Shown: positions 39,482 to 49,297, numbered from the stretch's first letter. The stretch is DNA of 64,000 bases from Pseudoxanthomonas sacheonensis (GCF_010093305.1 NZ_PDWS01000001.1:62001-126000); one strand, 5' to 3'. The notes: generated by a model from the sequence alone, not told the origin. Numbers and translations are program-made.

Positions 39482-40660
39482 ATGTCCATCCTCCGCATGA
39501 CCGACCTCGACCTTTCCGGCAAGCGCGTGTTGATCCGCCAGGATCTGAACGTTCCGATCGAGAACGGTCGCATCACTTCGGAACAGCGCATCACCGCATC
39601 GCTGCCTACCTTGAAGCTGGCGTTGGAGAAAGGTGCCGCGGTCATGGTCACCTCGCACCTGGGCCGGCCCAAGGAAGGCGTGTGGAGCGAAGCCGATTCG
39701 CTGGCGCCGGTCGCTGCGCGCCTGTCGGAGCTGCTGGGCGTCGACGTACCGCTGGTCAAGGACTGGGTGGGCGGCGTGGAAGTGGCCCCCGGCAACATCG
39801 TGCTGCTGGAAAACTGCCGCATGAACGTGGGCGAGGGCAAGGACGATGAAGCCCTGTCGAAGAAGTACGCGGCGCTATGCGACGTGTTCGTGATGGACGC
39901 CTTCGGCACCGCGCACCGCGCGCAGGCGTCGACGCACGGAGTGATCCGTTTCGCCAGGCAGGCCGCGGGCGGTCCGCTGTTGATGGCAGAGCTGGATGCG
40001 CTGGCGTTGGCGCTGGAAAAACCCGCGCGCCCGTTGCTGGCCATCGTAGCTGGCAGCAAGGTGTCGACCAAGCTGGAGCTGCTGTCCAACCTGGTCGGCA
40101 AGGTCGATCAGTTGATCGTGGGCGGCGGCATCGCCAACACCTTCATCGCCGCCGAAGGCCACGGCGTAGGCAAGTCGCTGGTCGAGAACGATCTGCTGGA
40201 GACCGCACGCAAGATCATCGCCGATGCCAAGGCGCGCGGCGCCGACATCCCGGTGCCGACCGACGTGGTGGTGGCGCCCGAATTCAAGGCCGACGCGAAA
40301 GCCACGGTCAAACAGGTCGCCGAAGTCGGCGCCGACGACATGATCCTGGACATCGGTCCGGACACCGCCGCACGCTACGCCACAATGATCGCCGATGCGG
40401 GCACCGTGGTCTGGAACGGCCCGGTGGGCGTATTCGAATTCGACGCCTTCGGCAAAGGCACCGAAACCCTGGCCCGCGCCATCGCCGCCTCCAAGGCCTT
40501 CTCCATCGCCGGCGGCGGCGACACCCTGGCGGCAGTGGACAAGTACGGCATCGCGGGCGACATTAGCTACATCTCGACCGGCGGCGGCGCCTTCCTGGAA
40601 TTCCTGGAAGGCAAGGAACTGCCGGCGGTGGCCGCATTGCAGAAGCGGGCGGCCGGTTGA
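39482..40660 (+). CDS. pgk: Phosphoglycerate kinase
   Basis: Pgk makes ATP and 3-phosphoglycerate from 1,3-bisphosphoglycerate. The 392-residue product has [60 protein letters not shown], and the nucleotide-site NGPVGVFEF and GGGDTLAAV, all as expected. The ATG at 39482 is used; a second one 12 bases downstream is possible. The upstream inverted repeat separates it from DUF3999, so it probably has its own promoter. Confidence 0.96.
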   Translation: MSILRMTDLDLSGKRVLIRQDLNVPIENGRITSEQRITASLPTLKLALEKGAAVMVTSHLGRPKEGVWSEADSLAPVAARLSELLGVDVPLVKDWVGGVEVAPGNIVLLENCRMNVGEGKDDEALSKKYAALCDVFVMDAFGTAHRAQASTHGVIRFARQAAGGPLLMAELDALALALEKPARPLLAIVAGSKVSTKLELLSNLVGKVDQLIVGGGIANTFIAAEGHGVGKSLVENDLLETARKIIADAKARGADIPVPTDVVVAPEFKADAKATVKQVAEVGADDMILDIGPDTAARYATMIADAGTVVWNGPVGVFEFDAFGKGTETLARAIAASKAFSIAGGGDTLAAVDKYGIAGDISYISTGGGAFLEFLEGKELPAVAALQKRAAG

Positions 40661-40769
40661 AGGAGAAACGTTAGCCTAAGCCATCGTTATGGCGCGCCGA
40701 CGCTTGGGGGCAAGCGTGCCGGCGATGCGATGCGTTTTTTTTGAATTGCTTCGGGTAAGGCAGGGGAAA

Positions 40770-42806
40770 ATGCAACGGATCATTATGGCGATGCTGCTGT
40801 GGGCAGCGGCGACGGCGCAGGCGACGGAGATCCATCGCCGGGGCGATTTCCAGTTCGAAGTGGGGCCGGCTCCCGATTTCGTCGTAAGCAAGCCCATTCC
40901 CGACCGATGGGACGCCAAGGCGCCGGGCGCCGACGAGAAGCGCTGGCGTTACTGGCGTTACGACCTGCAGTCGGATCGGCGCGACGGGCGCGACGAAGTC
41001 TACGTGGACTACGCCTACGAGGCGCTTTCCGCCGCCCACCTGGGCGATGCTGGGCGCTTCAAGATTTCGTTCAACCCCGAGTACCAGAGGCTGGTCGTCC
41101 ACCGCGCCGACCTGCGCCGGGACGGACGCTGGAGCGATCGACTGGCCGCCGACAAAGTGTCGTTGGCGCGCCGCGAAGCGGGTTTCGAGAAGGATATTTC
41201 GGATGGCGTGGTCACCGCCCTGGTCGTGCTGGAGGACGTGCGCGTGGGCGACGTGGTACGGATTTCCTATTCGGTGATAGGCAGCAACCCGGTGATGGCC
41301 GGCCAGGATTCGGACTGGATGCGGTTCGCCTGGACCAATCCCATGCTGGAATCCAGTTTGCGCGTGTTGCTGGGGCCGGATGCGCGTCCACGCATCTACC
41401 GCAGCAGCGGATCTCCGGAACCGGTCATCCGCAAGACCGCGTCCTCGGTGGAAGTGCTGATGCGTGCCGCAAGTGTCGGGACGGTCGTCGACGAAGAAAA
41501 CTATCCGGTTTGGTACCAACCCTATCCGCAGGCGCAGGTGGCCTTGGACCAAAGCTGGGCCGATGTGGTGGCGTGGGGATTGCCGCTGTACCCGCCGGTA
41601 GAGGACATTCCGGCGGAGCTGGAATCCAAGCTCGAGCAATGGCGCGCCCTGCCCAACGACAACGAACGCCTCGACGCCGCTTTGCGCACGGTGCAGGACC
41701 AGATCCGCTATTTCGGCGTGGAAATGGGCGAGAACACCCATCGTCCCGCGTCCCCATCGGAAACGTGGCAGAGGCGGTACGGCGACTGCAAGGACAAGGC
41801 TTATCTGCTGGCCACGCTGTTGCAGCGCATGGGCATCGAAGCGGCGCCCGCGCTGGTATCGATCGACCGTGGCCGCGCCGTGGCCGATTTCATTCCCTCG
41901 GCCTCGGATTTCGACCATGTGATCGTGCGCGCCAAACTCAAGGAAGGCAGCACCGTGTGGGTGGACCCGACCCTGACCCAGCAAGGCGGCGACCCGGCGA
42001 CGGTGGACCTCAGCAATTACGGTATGGTGCTGCCGCTGGCGCCGGGCAGCACAGCGCTGCAGGCGGTGGAGCCGCCGCAGGTCGTGTTGAAATCGACGGC
42101 CGTGCGGGAGCGCTATGAAATCCCCAAGAGCGGCACCGAGGTGAAACTCTCCATCGAGACCGTGTACCAGGGCGCCTCGGCCAACTACGTGCGGCACTCG
42201 TTCGCTTCGGAGCGGGCCGATGAAATGGCGCGCCGCTATTCCGATTATTACCGCAAGCGTTTTGGAGAATTGTCGGTACTGTCGGGCGCCATGGTCGAAG
42301 ACGACCGCAAGGCCAACCGCATAAAGCTCAACGAAACCTACTTGCTCAAGGCCCCGTTCCAGGACGTGGGGGCGACCAAAGCCATCGACCTGTATGCCGA
42401 ATCCATGCAGGCCGTTTCCGCCCTGCCGTCTTCGATGGCACGCAAGGGCCCGCTGGATTTCGCCATGCCCGGAAGCTATTCGCACGAGATCAAAGTGGTC
42501 TATCCCAAGGGATGGAAACCCACGTTCGTAGGCGACGTTTCCAGGCACTCGTCCAGTGCGTTCGACTACGAACGCAAAGTCACCATCGCGCCCGACCAGG
42601 TGGACGTCAAGTACGAGTTGAACGTCAAGCGGCGCGAGCTCGCGAGCGGAGAGACGTCGGCGCATATCGACCAGATGCGCATGGTCCGCGAGGATCTTTC
42701 GGCGCGTCTCGGTTTCTCGATGGACACGCCCGTCAGCGGGAAGGAAAGAGAACAACGGATCAAGGCGTTGCTGCGCACGATCGGTACCGAAGGGGAATCC
42801 AAATGA
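40770..42806 (+). CDS. DUF3857 and transglutaminase-like protein
   Basis: The 678-residue product has a short signal peptide (LLWAAATAQA, cleavage about residue 18), a DUF3857-type beta-rich N-terminal domain (about 40-230), and a transglutaminase-like cysteine-protease fold. The presumed triad is intact: Cys340 in RYGDCKDKAYLL, His in DFDHVIVRAK and Asp in WVDPTL. A C-terminal beta region follows. Substrate is unknown. The ATG at 40770 is chosen because AGGGGAAA precedes it and it gives the signal peptide. It overlaps the Sel1-repeat gene by 4 bases, so the pair is probably a functional unit in the periplasm. Confidence 0.85.
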   Translation: MQRIIMAMLLWAAATAQATEIHRRGDFQFEVGPAPDFVVSKPIPDRWDAKAPGADEKRWRYWRYDLQSDRRDGRDEVYVDYAYEALSAAHLGDAGRFKISFNPEYQRLVVHRADLRRDGRWSDRLAADKVSLARREAGFEKDISDGVVTALVVLEDVRVGDVVRISYSVIGSNPVMAGQDSDWMRFAWTNPMLESSLRVLLGPDARPRIYRSSGSPEPVIRKTASSVEVLMRAASVGTVVDEENYPVWYQPYPQAQVALDQSWADVVAWGLPLYPPVEDIPAELESKLEQWRALPNDNERLDAALRTVQDQIRYFGVEMGENTHRPASPSETWQRRYGDCKDKAYLLATLLQRMGIEAAPALVSIDRGRAVADFIPSASDFDHVIVRAKLKEGSTVWVDPTLTQQGGDPATVDLSNYGMVLPLAPGSTALQAVEPPQVVLKSTAVRERYEIPKSGTEVKLSIETVYQGASANYVRHSFASERADEMARRYSDYYRKRFGELSVLSGAMVEDDRKANRIKLNETYLLKAPFQDVGATKAIDLYAESMQAVSALPSSMARKGPLDFAMPGSYSHEIKVVYPKGWKPTFVGDVSRHSSSAFDYERKVTIAPDQVDVKYELNVKRRELASGETSAHIDQMRMVREDLSARLGFSMDTPVSGKEREQRIKALLRTIGTEGESK

Positions 42807-45082
42807 GCGCGACGCCGGGTTATCGCTGGTTGCTGTGCATGGCGCTGGCGTTGCCGTCGGCAGCGACCGCCGAAGTTCCCTCGGTGACCCTCGCCCGGGT
42901 CGCGCAAGCGCCTGCGGAAGCCTGGGAGGAATTCCTGAGCGCCAGCGAATTCGATCGCGCTTACTCGGCGTACGCGATCTTGGACAAGGTCGGTTATTCC
43001 CCCGAGGGGGTGAAGGTCGAAGCCTGCCGCGAGCATCGCGACGGGCTCGACGAGGCGGTACGGAACGCGCCGGTGAGCGTGGCGGTCTTGCGTGGAGCCA
43101 TGCTCTGCGCCGAGGCGGCAGGCGAGGCGGAGAAAGCGCAGAACATCGAAGAAGCGCTGCTAGCCCTTTCCACCGAAGCTCTGAAGAAGAACGGCCGCCA
43201 GCAGCCATGGCCCAAGCCGATCCGCGTCCTGGGCCCGTCCGACGTCTATGCCCTGGTGCAGATGTCGGGGCTGAAGGTCAGTTACGAATATTTCGAACTC
43301 CTCAAGCCGGAACGCTACTACCCCTTGGTGGTAGCGGCCTTGGACGAAGAGCAGGGTAAAGAAGTGCATCTGGTGTTCGATTACGTGGACCCGGTCGCCA
43401 CTCTCAAGAACGCGAACGAGTTCGCCGGTTACCCGTACTACCGGAATTTGCTGGTGGATTTCTTCCTGGGCGCTCAGGCCGACGCCAAACAGCTGGGGGC
43501 GTTCGATGCGCGCGCGTTAGCGGCAGCTGCGCAAACCAGCAGAGCAGAGGACAAGGTCAAGGCCGTGCGCATCAGCGCCGGGTACGGCGGCATCCAGTCG
43601 CTGCGGTTGTGGATCACCCTTTGCGCCACCTCGCCGTTCGAAGGTTGTACCGACGGACTGGCCGACACCCTGCTGGGGCTGGCGGAACAAAAGCAGGCCG
43701 CGCCGATGGCCATGCTGGCGTTCGTGCAGGCCGAAGGAATCGGCGTGAAGCGCGACTCCGCGCTGGCCGATCAGCTGCTGTCCGCAGCGATGCGGCTATG
43801 GAACGTGGAGGGCGTGGCCATCGAATACCTGAGCCTAGCCAACATGACCGAACGCCCCAAGGCGGCCGACCGAAAAGTGCTGGCCGAGGCGATGCGCAAG
43901 CCGGCGGTGCTGGCGGTGAAGGCGGCCAAGCGCGTCGCCGGCAAGGAAAAAGAACTTTCCGCCTCCGAGCTGCAGGCGCTGGCGGCGCCGGGCAGCAATG
44001 GCCTGGGTACCGGCCAGGCGTGGCTGTCCGAGTACTGGCGTCAGTTGGGCAACGAAAACCTGGCCCTGGCCTCGTTGGGGCTGGCCGCCGAGCAGGGCGA
44101 TGTATTCGCGCAGGGCACTTACGCATTCCATCTGCTGGATGAAGGCGCCTCGGCCGCAGAAGCCGAGCAGGCGCAACGGTTGATGCGGACTGCGGCCTTG
44201 GGCGGCAACGCGGCCGCCATGAGGTACTTGTCCCAGCAGGAGTTCATCCGGCATGAGTGGAAATCCTCGGCACGCTGGCTGATGGCGGCGGTCACGACGA
44301 ACGATAGCGATGCCATGCTCCAGCTTGCGGGTCTATACGAAGAGGACCATCAGGATGCCGGGCAGACTGCCAAGCAGGCATTCGATTGGTATGTGTTGAT
44401 GGCCGATTCCGACAACATCCCCGAAGCGCGACGCCGCGCGGCGCGTCTTGCCATCAAGGGCAAGGGAACGGACAAGGATCCGGCCAAGGCGCTGCAATGG
44501 CTGACCAAGGACGCCGAAGCCGGTGATGCGGCATCGCAGATCCAGTTGGCGCTGGCCTACTTCAACGGCGACTTCGGCGACGATCAGCGCAACAAGGGAC
44601 AGGTCTGGGCCGATCGCGTCATGGCGTCGCAGGACATCGATTCCAAATCGTCCTACGCCGAATGGCTCTATCACCGCAGCGGCAAGACAGAAGACCGCGC
44701 GCGCGCCGTGCGCATGTGGCAAGAGCTGGACAAGGCAGGCGATACCTGGGCAGTCAACAACATGGCCTGGGCCTTCTGCACGGCGGCCGAGCCCGCCGGG
44801 CGCGATGCCGGGCGCGGCGTTGAGCTGGCGAAGGCGATGCTGGAAAAGCCGGATATCTCGGCGGCCTTTCTGGATACGGTGGCCGCCTGTCAGGCCGCTG
44901 CGGGGGACTATCCGCACGCAGTGGAGACGCAGCGCAGGGCGATCGCCGAATTCGTCGCCTATTGGGGTCCCGGAGCCGAAGACTTCGACGCCAAGGAAGA
45001 AGACGGCTTCACAAGTCGGCTCAAGCTCTATCAGCAGGGCAAGCCTTACATCGACAAACGGCTCTCGGAATCGGAGGCCTGA
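42803..45082 (+). CDS. Sel1-like/TPR repeat protein, exported
   Basis: The 759-residue product has a signal peptide (cleavage near ATAEV, about residue 23) and an alpha-helical solenoid. Sel1-type units are recognisable in the second half, such as SLGLAAEQGDVFAQGTYAFH, ALQWLTKDAEAGDAASQIQL and AYFNGDFGDDQRNKGQVWAD. The N-terminal half is helical but without clear repeats. Sel1 proteins scaffold protein interactions; the partner may be the transglutaminase-like protein encoded just upstream, with which it overlaps by 4 bases. No specific function is recognised. Confidence 0.8.
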   Translation: MSATPGYRWLLCMALALPSAATAEVPSVTLARVAQAPAEAWEEFLSASEFDRAYSAYAILDKVGYSPEGVKVEACREHRDGLDEAVRNAPVSVAVLRGAMLCAEAAGEAEKAQNIEEALLALSTEALKKNGRQQPWPKPIRVLGPSDVYALVQMSGLKVSYEYFELLKPERYYPLVVAALDEEQGKEVHLVFDYVDPVATLKNANEFAGYPYYRNLLVDFFLGAQADAKQLGAFDARALAAAAQTSRAEDKVKAVRISAGYGGIQSLRLWITLCATSPFEGCTDGLADTLLGLAEQKQAAPMAMLAFVQAEGIGVKRDSALADQLLSAAMRLWNVEGVAIEYLSLANMTERPKAADRKVLAEAMRKPAVLAVKAAKRVAGKEKELSASELQALAAPGSNGLGTGQAWLSEYWRQLGNENLALASLGLAAEQGDVFAQGTYAFHLLDEGASAAEAEQAQRLMRTAALGGNAAAMRYLSQQEFIRHEWKSSARWLMAAVTTNDSDAMLQLAGLYEEDHQDAGQTAKQAFDWYVLMADSDNIPEARRRAARLAIKGKGTDKDPAKALQWLTKDAEAGDAASQIQLALAYFNGDFGDDQRNKGQVWADRVMASQDIDSKSSYAEWLYHRSGKTEDRARAVRMWQELDKAGDTWAVNNMAWAFCTAAEPAGRDAGRGVELAKAMLEKPDISAAFLDTVAACQAAAGDYPHAVETQRRAIAEFVAYWGPGAEDFDAKEEDGFTSRLKLYQQGKPYIDKRLSESEA

Positions 45083-45283
45083 GCGGATCTGCCCGGATTC
45101 ATGTTGCCGCGCTCATCGGCAAAGTCACATCAAAGTAACCAGTTGGATACCAATATGTGAGATGCAAAGCGGATTTACTGGAGGCAATCTGGCCGGCTGC
45201 CGATTTCGTTTTGGAATGGCATCGTAGTGGTCTCGTGGATATGCTAATTTCCGGAGCTCATTAGAGTAAGGGAGCCCCAGGCC

Positions 45284-46750
45284 GTGACCGATCGCCAACG
45301 CCGCACCAAAATCCTCGCCACCCTGGGGCCGGCCACCGACCCGCCGGGCGTGCTGGATGACCTGTTCCGCGCGGGCGTCAACGTGGTGCGTCTCAACTTC
45401 TCCCATGGCGATCCTTCCGGCCAGGCCAAGCGCGCCGCCGCCGTACGCGCCGCCGCGCAGCGGGCCGGTGCCGAGGTCGGCATCCTGGCCGACCTTCCAG
45501 GTCCCAAGATCCGAATCGAAAAATTCGCCGAAGGCAAAGTCAGGCTGAAGACCGGCGACCGCTTCGATCTGGTCGCCAATGCCGATGCGCCTTTGGGCGA
45601 TGTCAATCAGGTCGGCGTGAGCTATCTGGGCCTGCCCGGCGACGTGCAGCCAGGCGACGTACTGCTGCTGGACGACGGCCTGATGCAGCTGCGCGTTGAA
45701 TCGGTGGAAGGCGAGCGTATCGTCAATACCGTGCTGAACGACGGCATGCTTTCCGACCGCAAGGGGCTGAACAAGCAGGGCGGCGGTCTGTCGCTGGGCG
45801 CGTTGACCGAACGCGACAAGGAATTGATCGGCATCGTGGCCAAGATCGGCGTGGACTTCATCGCCGTGTCGTTCTGCCGCAATGCCGAAGACATGAACGA
45901 AGCGCGCCGCATCGCGCTGAGCCACGGCTGCGACGCCGCGCTGGTTTCCAAGATCGAACGCACCGAGGCCATCGAGAACCTGGCCGAGATCATCGACGCC
46001 AGCGACGTGGTGATGGTGGCGCGCGGAGATCTGGGCGTGGAGATCGGCGACGCCGAACTGCCCGGCCTGCAGAAGAAGATCATCCGCGAATCGCTGGCGC
46101 GCAACAAAGTGGTGATCACCGCCACGCAGATGCTGCAGTCCATGGTCGAAAGCCCCATCCCCACGCGCGCCGAGGTGCTGGACGTGGCCAACTCGGTCAT
46201 CGACGGCACCGACGCAGTCATGCTGTCGGCCGAAACCGCCGCCGGCGCGTACCCGGTCAAGGCGGTGGAAGCCATGGCGCGCATCTGCCTTGGCGCCGAA
46301 AAGCAGTTCCAGATGGACACCGATTTCGAGAAAGCGCCGCGCAACCTGGAGCGCGCCGACCAGGCCATCGCCATGGCCACCATGTTCCTGTCCGAGCACA
46401 TCGGCGTGCGCGCCATCGTGGCCATGACCGAATCGGGCGGCACCGCACGCTATCTGTCGCGTTTCCGTTCCAATGCGCCCATCTACGCGTTCTCGCGCCA
46501 CGACGGCGCGCGCCGCAGGATGGCGATGATCCGCGACGTGTTCCCCATCGCCTTCGACAGCCGCGGCCTGGCTCCGCGCGAGGCCGCGCGCGATTCGCTG
46601 CGTATCCTGCGCGACCTCAACCGTCTCATGCCGGGCGACCGCGTCATCTTCACCAGCGGCGACCACATGGAACAGCACGGCGCCACCAACACCCTGCGCC
46701 TGCTGCAGATCGGTGCGGATGGGAAGGCAGAAGGGCTGGGCGAACTGTAG
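45284..46750 (+). CDS. pyk: Pyruvate kinase
   Basis: Pyruvate kinase makes pyruvate and ATP from phosphoenolpyruvate. The 488-residue product has RRTKILATLGPATD, VRLNFSHGD, DLPGPKIRIEKF, SKIERTEAIENL, the active-site MVARGDLGVEI and SAETAAGAYPVKAV. The C-terminal regulatory domain is complete. It begins with GTG; GGGAG lies about 11 bases upstream. About 200 bases of non-coding sequence separate it from the Sel1 gene. A variant family A hairpin follows. Confidence 0.96.
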   Translation: MTDRQRRTKILATLGPATDPPGVLDDLFRAGVNVVRLNFSHGDPSGQAKRAAAVRAAAQRAGAEVGILADLPGPKIRIEKFAEGKVRLKTGDRFDLVANADAPLGDVNQVGVSYLGLPGDVQPGDVLLLDDGLMQLRVESVEGERIVNTVLNDGMLSDRKGLNKQGGGLSLGALTERDKELIGIVAKIGVDFIAVSFCRNAEDMNEARRIALSHGCDAALVSKIERTEAIENLAEIIDASDVVMVARGDLGVEIGDAELPGLQKKIIRESLARNKVVITATQMLQSMVESPIPTRAEVLDVANSVIDGTDAVMLSAETAAGAYPVKAVEAMARICLGAEKQFQMDTDFEKAPRNLERADQAIAMATMFLSEHIGVRAIVAMTESGGTARYLSRFRSNAPIYAFSRHDGARRRMAMIRDVFPIAFDSRGLAPREAARDSLRILRDLNRLMPGDRVIFTSGDHMEQHGATNTLRLLQIGADGKAEGLGEL

Positions 46751-46755
46751 GACTC

Positions 46756-46830
46756 TCGCGGGAGCGGCGTCCCGCCGCGAGCTCTTTTGGCTTGGGGGCA
46801 AGAGCTCGCGGCGGGACGCCGCTCCCGCGA
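46756..46830. repeat. Inverted repeat, family A variant (GCGGGAGCGGC type)
   Basis: TCGCGGGAGCGGCGTCCCGC... and its complement form arms of about 31 bases around a 13-base spacer, starting 6 bases after the pyk stop. The arms are nearly identical to those at 39311-39390, but the spacers differ. Confidence 0.88.
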
Positions 46831-46931
46831 TGAATAGCGAGGTGAAACCGGTTGCAAGCATCCGGTGAAGGGAGGGCGCAGCCGCCCGGGCTATAATTCG
46901 GCCCCTTTCCCAGCCGCGCCCCAGGAACCTC

Positions 46932-47936
46932 ATGAGCATCGAACAGCTTGCCGAAACCGCCCAGGCCATGGTCGCCGCGGGCAAGGGCATCATCGCGATC
47001 GACGAATCCACCGCCACCATCGCCAAGCGCTTCGAAAGCGTGGGCATTCCCAACACCGAGGAAAACCGCCGCGCCTACCGCGAGATGCTGTTGACCACGC
47101 CCAAGCTGAGCGACCACATCTCCGGCGCCATCCTCTACGACGAAACCCTGCGCCAGTCCACCAAGGACGGCGTGCCGTTCGCCAAGTACATGGCCGCCAA
47201 CGGCATCATCCCCGGCATCAAGGTCGACAAGGGCACCCACCCGCTGGCCGGCTGCCAGGGCGAAGTGGTGACCGAAGGCCTCGACGGCCTGCGCGACCGC
47301 CTCAAGGAGTACTACGCCCTCGGCGCGCGTTTCGCCAAATGGCGCGCGGTGATCAATATCGGCGACGACATTCCCTCCGGCACCTGCATCGAAGCCAACG
47401 CGCATGCGCTGGCCCGCTACGCGGCGCTGTGCCAGGAAGCCGGTCTGGTGCCGATGGTGGAGCCGGAAGTGCTGATGGACGGCGACCACGACATCGAGAC
47501 CTGCTACGAAGTGACCGAAGCCACACTGCGTGCGCTGTTCGGCGCGCTGTACGAGCAGAACGTGATGCTGGAAGGCACCATCCTGAAGGCCTCGATGGTC
47601 GTGGCCGGCAAGGACTGCGAGGAGCAGGCCAGCATCGATGAAGTCGCCGAAGCCACGGTCATGTGCCTGAAGAGCACCGTGCCGGCGATCCTGCCGGGCA
47701 TCGTGTTCCTGTCCGGCGGCCAGAGCGACGAAGACGCCACCGCGCACCTGGATGCGATGAACCGCCTGGGCAATCTGCCGTGGCCGCTGTCGTTCTCCTA
47801 CGGCCGCGCCATGCAGTCGGCGGCATTGAAGCTGTGGTCGCAGGATCTGGTCGGCAATTTCGGCAAGGCGCAGACGATCGTGCATGCGCGTGCGAAAGAA
47901 AATGGCCTGGCTGCGCTGGGTCAGTGGGAAGGTTGA
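46932..47936 (+). CDS. fba: Fructose-bisphosphate aldolase, class I
   Basis: The enzyme splits fructose 1,6-bisphosphate through a lysine Schiff base and needs no metal. The 334-residue product follows the animal/plant-type class I family: KGIIAIDESTATIAKRF, SGAILYDETLRQ, GIIPGIKVDKG, AKWRAVINI, MVEPEVLMDGDHDI, Lys219 in EGTILKASMV (Schiff-base Lys) and FLSGGQSDEDATAHLDAMN. A CAGGAA lies 6-11 bases before the ATG. Gene order pyk-fba is typical of xanthomonads. Confidence 0.95.
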   Translation: MSIEQLAETAQAMVAAGKGIIAIDESTATIAKRFESVGIPNTEENRRAYREMLLTTPKLSDHISGAILYDETLRQSTKDGVPFAKYMAANGIIPGIKVDKGTHPLAGCQGEVVTEGLDGLRDRLKEYYALGARFAKWRAVINIGDDIPSGTCIEANAHALARYAALCQEAGLVPMVEPEVLMDGDHDIETCYEVTEATLRALFGALYEQNVMLEGTILKASMVVAGKDCEEQASIDEVAEATVMCLKSTVPAILPGIVFLSGGQSDEDATAHLDAMNRLGNLPWPLSFSYGRAMQSAALKLWSQDLVGNFGKAQTIVHARAKENGLAALGQWEG

Positions 47937-47955
47937 GACGGCCAAAGCGCTTGAG

Positions 47956-48134
47956 CCCCTCTCCCATCGGGAGAGGGGTTGGGGTGAGGGTACGGCGAAG
48001 TAATGCAGGCGAACGATCTGTTCGGTGACAGATGCGGATTGCGCATTTTTTCACCGTTCTGATTGTTCCATTGACCCCACTCTGCCGTACCCTCATCCGC
48101 CCCTTCGGGGCATCTTCTCCCGATGGGAGAAGGG
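47956..48134. repeat. Paired inverted repeat, family E (CTCTCCC/GGGAGAGG type)
   Basis: CCCTCTCCCATCGGGAGAGG and GGGTGAGGGTACGG on the left are mirrored by CCGTACCCTCATCC and CTTCTCCCGATGGGAGAAGG on the right, about 70 bases apart. A shorter GCCCCTTCGGGGC hairpin lies inside the right half. It fills the gap between fba and the VOC gene. A related pair is found at 56844-57046. Confidence 0.78.
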
Positions 48135-48141
48135 TTAAAAG

Positions 48142-48162
48142 ACGCCGGCCATGCGCCGGCGT
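48142..48162 (+). terminator. Short stem-loop upstream of the VOC gene
   Basis: ACGCCGGC and GCCGGCGT form an 8-bp stem with a 5-base loop followed by TTCC. It may act as a weak terminator or as part of the 5' leader of the following gene. Confidence 0.4.
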
Positions 48163-48182
48163 TTCCATTGAGGAACGTAACG

Positions 48183-48569
48183 ATGGAAATCTCAGGCATC
48201 CACCACATCGCCATCATCGCCTCCGACTACGAGCGCTCCAAACGCTTCTACACCAAAGTGCTGGACCTGGAGATCCTCGCCGAGGTCTACCGCAGCGAAC
48301 GCGATTCCTGGAAGCTGGATCTGCGCGTTTCCGACGGCGTGCAGATCGAGCTGTTCTCGTTTCCTTCGCCGCCGCCGCGCGTCTCGCGCCCGGAAGCCTG
48401 CGGCCTCAGGCATCTGGCTTTCGTGGTGCCCGACATCGAGCGGGCGATCGCCCGCTTGCGGGATAACTCCATCGAGGCGGAAGCCGTTCGCACCGACGAA
48501 TACACCGGCAAGCGTTTCACTTTCTTCGCCGACCCGGACGGGCTGCCGCTGGAGTTGTACGAGGTCTAG
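48183..48569 (+). CDS. VOC family (glyoxalase-like) protein, YaeR/GloA2 type
   Basis: The 128-residue product is a single VOC-fold protein: ISGIHHIAIIASDYERSKRFY at the N-terminus (paired His), LDLEILAEVYRSERDSWKLDL, ELFSFPSPP, RPEACGLRHLAFVV (second metal His), and FFADPDGLPLELYEV (metal Glu). This pattern fits the YaeR/SMU1112c group of unknown substrate rather than glyoxalase I. AGGAACG lies about 5 bases upstream of the ATG. A longer open frame starting at 48123 reads through repeats and is not used. Confidence 0.85.
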   Translation: MEISGIHHIAIIASDYERSKRFYTKVLDLEILAEVYRSERDSWKLDLRVSDGVQIELFSFPSPPPRVSRPEACGLRHLAFVVPDIERAIARLRDNSIEAEAVRTDEYTGKRFTFFADPDGLPLELYEV

Positions 48570-48620
48570 CCGCCGCATCGATGCGTTATGGTGTCGGCAT
48601 CTTCCGGCCGATGTCCGCCC

Positions 48621-49235
48621 ATGTCCCGTGAAATACGCATTCCTGCAGAAGCCGTGGCCTCCCTGGCGAAAGGACTGCGCATCGAGGCGATCAAGCGGGT
48701 GCGCGAGGCCAATCATGGCGTCGATCTGCGCGGAGCGATGGAAGCCGTGGATGCCTTTGCATCGGGCAAGCACCATTTCTCCGTCGATCCGCCTTTAGCT
48801 CCCGTCACCGCGTCTTTCGAAGGCTTACCGCCGGAAGCGCTGGCGGCGTTGTCGCGCGGCCAGCTGATCGAGGCGATCAAGATCGCCCGTGCAGCCACCG
48901 GGCTCGGGTTGAAGGAGGCCAAGGATCTGGTGGAGCGCCATCGCGACGCGCAGTCGCCTGCGCGCGACGATGCGATGCGGGCGAAACTGGAAGGCGTAGC
49001 CCGCAAGCACGGCATGAAGCTGCCGGAAGCCGCCCTGACCGCGATAGAACGCGGCGACCTGAAGACCGCGCTGAATTTGGTGCGGCAGGCCAAGGAGTCG
49101 GCTCCGCATGCAGTGGGCACGGCGCGTGGCGCGAATACGGTCAGTCGGGAAACCAACCGGTATGGTTGGTTGTGGGCACTGGCTTTGCTGGCCGTTATCG
49201 CGGCCGGGTATTTCTGGTTCGCGCGAATGTCGTAG
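48621..49235 (+). CDS. Protein with two L12 C-terminal-like repeats and a membrane anchor
   Basis: The 204-residue product has two segments that resemble the C-terminal domain of ribosomal protein bL12: KGLRIEAIKRVREANHGVDL (about residues 15-34) and GQLIEAIKIARAATGLGLKEAKDLVE (about 80-105). A third related stretch is AALTAIERGDLKTALNLVRQ. A membrane segment follows at the C-terminus (about 183-200, WLWALALLAVIAAGYFWF). It is not a ribosomal protein by length or context. Function unknown. Its TAG stop lies inside the left arm of a family C inverted repeat. Confidence 0.75.
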   Translation: MSREIRIPAEAVASLAKGLRIEAIKRVREANHGVDLRGAMEAVDAFASGKHHFSVDPPLAPVTASFEGLPPEALAALSRGQLIEAIKIARAATGLGLKEAKDLVERHRDAQSPARDDAMRAKLEGVARKHGMKLPEAALTAIERGDLKTALNLVRQAKESAPHAVGTARGANTVSRETNRYGWLWALALLAVIAAGYFWFARMS

Positions 49236-49297
49236 GGCGGGCACTGCCCGCCGGCGTTTCGCGATGTGTATGGAAGGCGGGCAATGCCCGCCCTACG
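49231..49297. repeat. Inverted repeat, family C (CGTAGGGCGGGC type)
   Basis: CGTAGGGCGGGCACTGCCCG and its complementary partner ending GGGCAATGCCCGCCCTACG form two arms, each of which is itself a small palindrome. It occupies exactly the interval between the stop codons of the converging L12-like gene and cysK, so it may terminate both. Confidence 0.85.

Noticed and set aside
45083..45283. A promoter for pyk (TTGGAA ... TATGCT)
   Set aside because: The hexamers are 23 bases apart, too far for a sigma-70 promoter.
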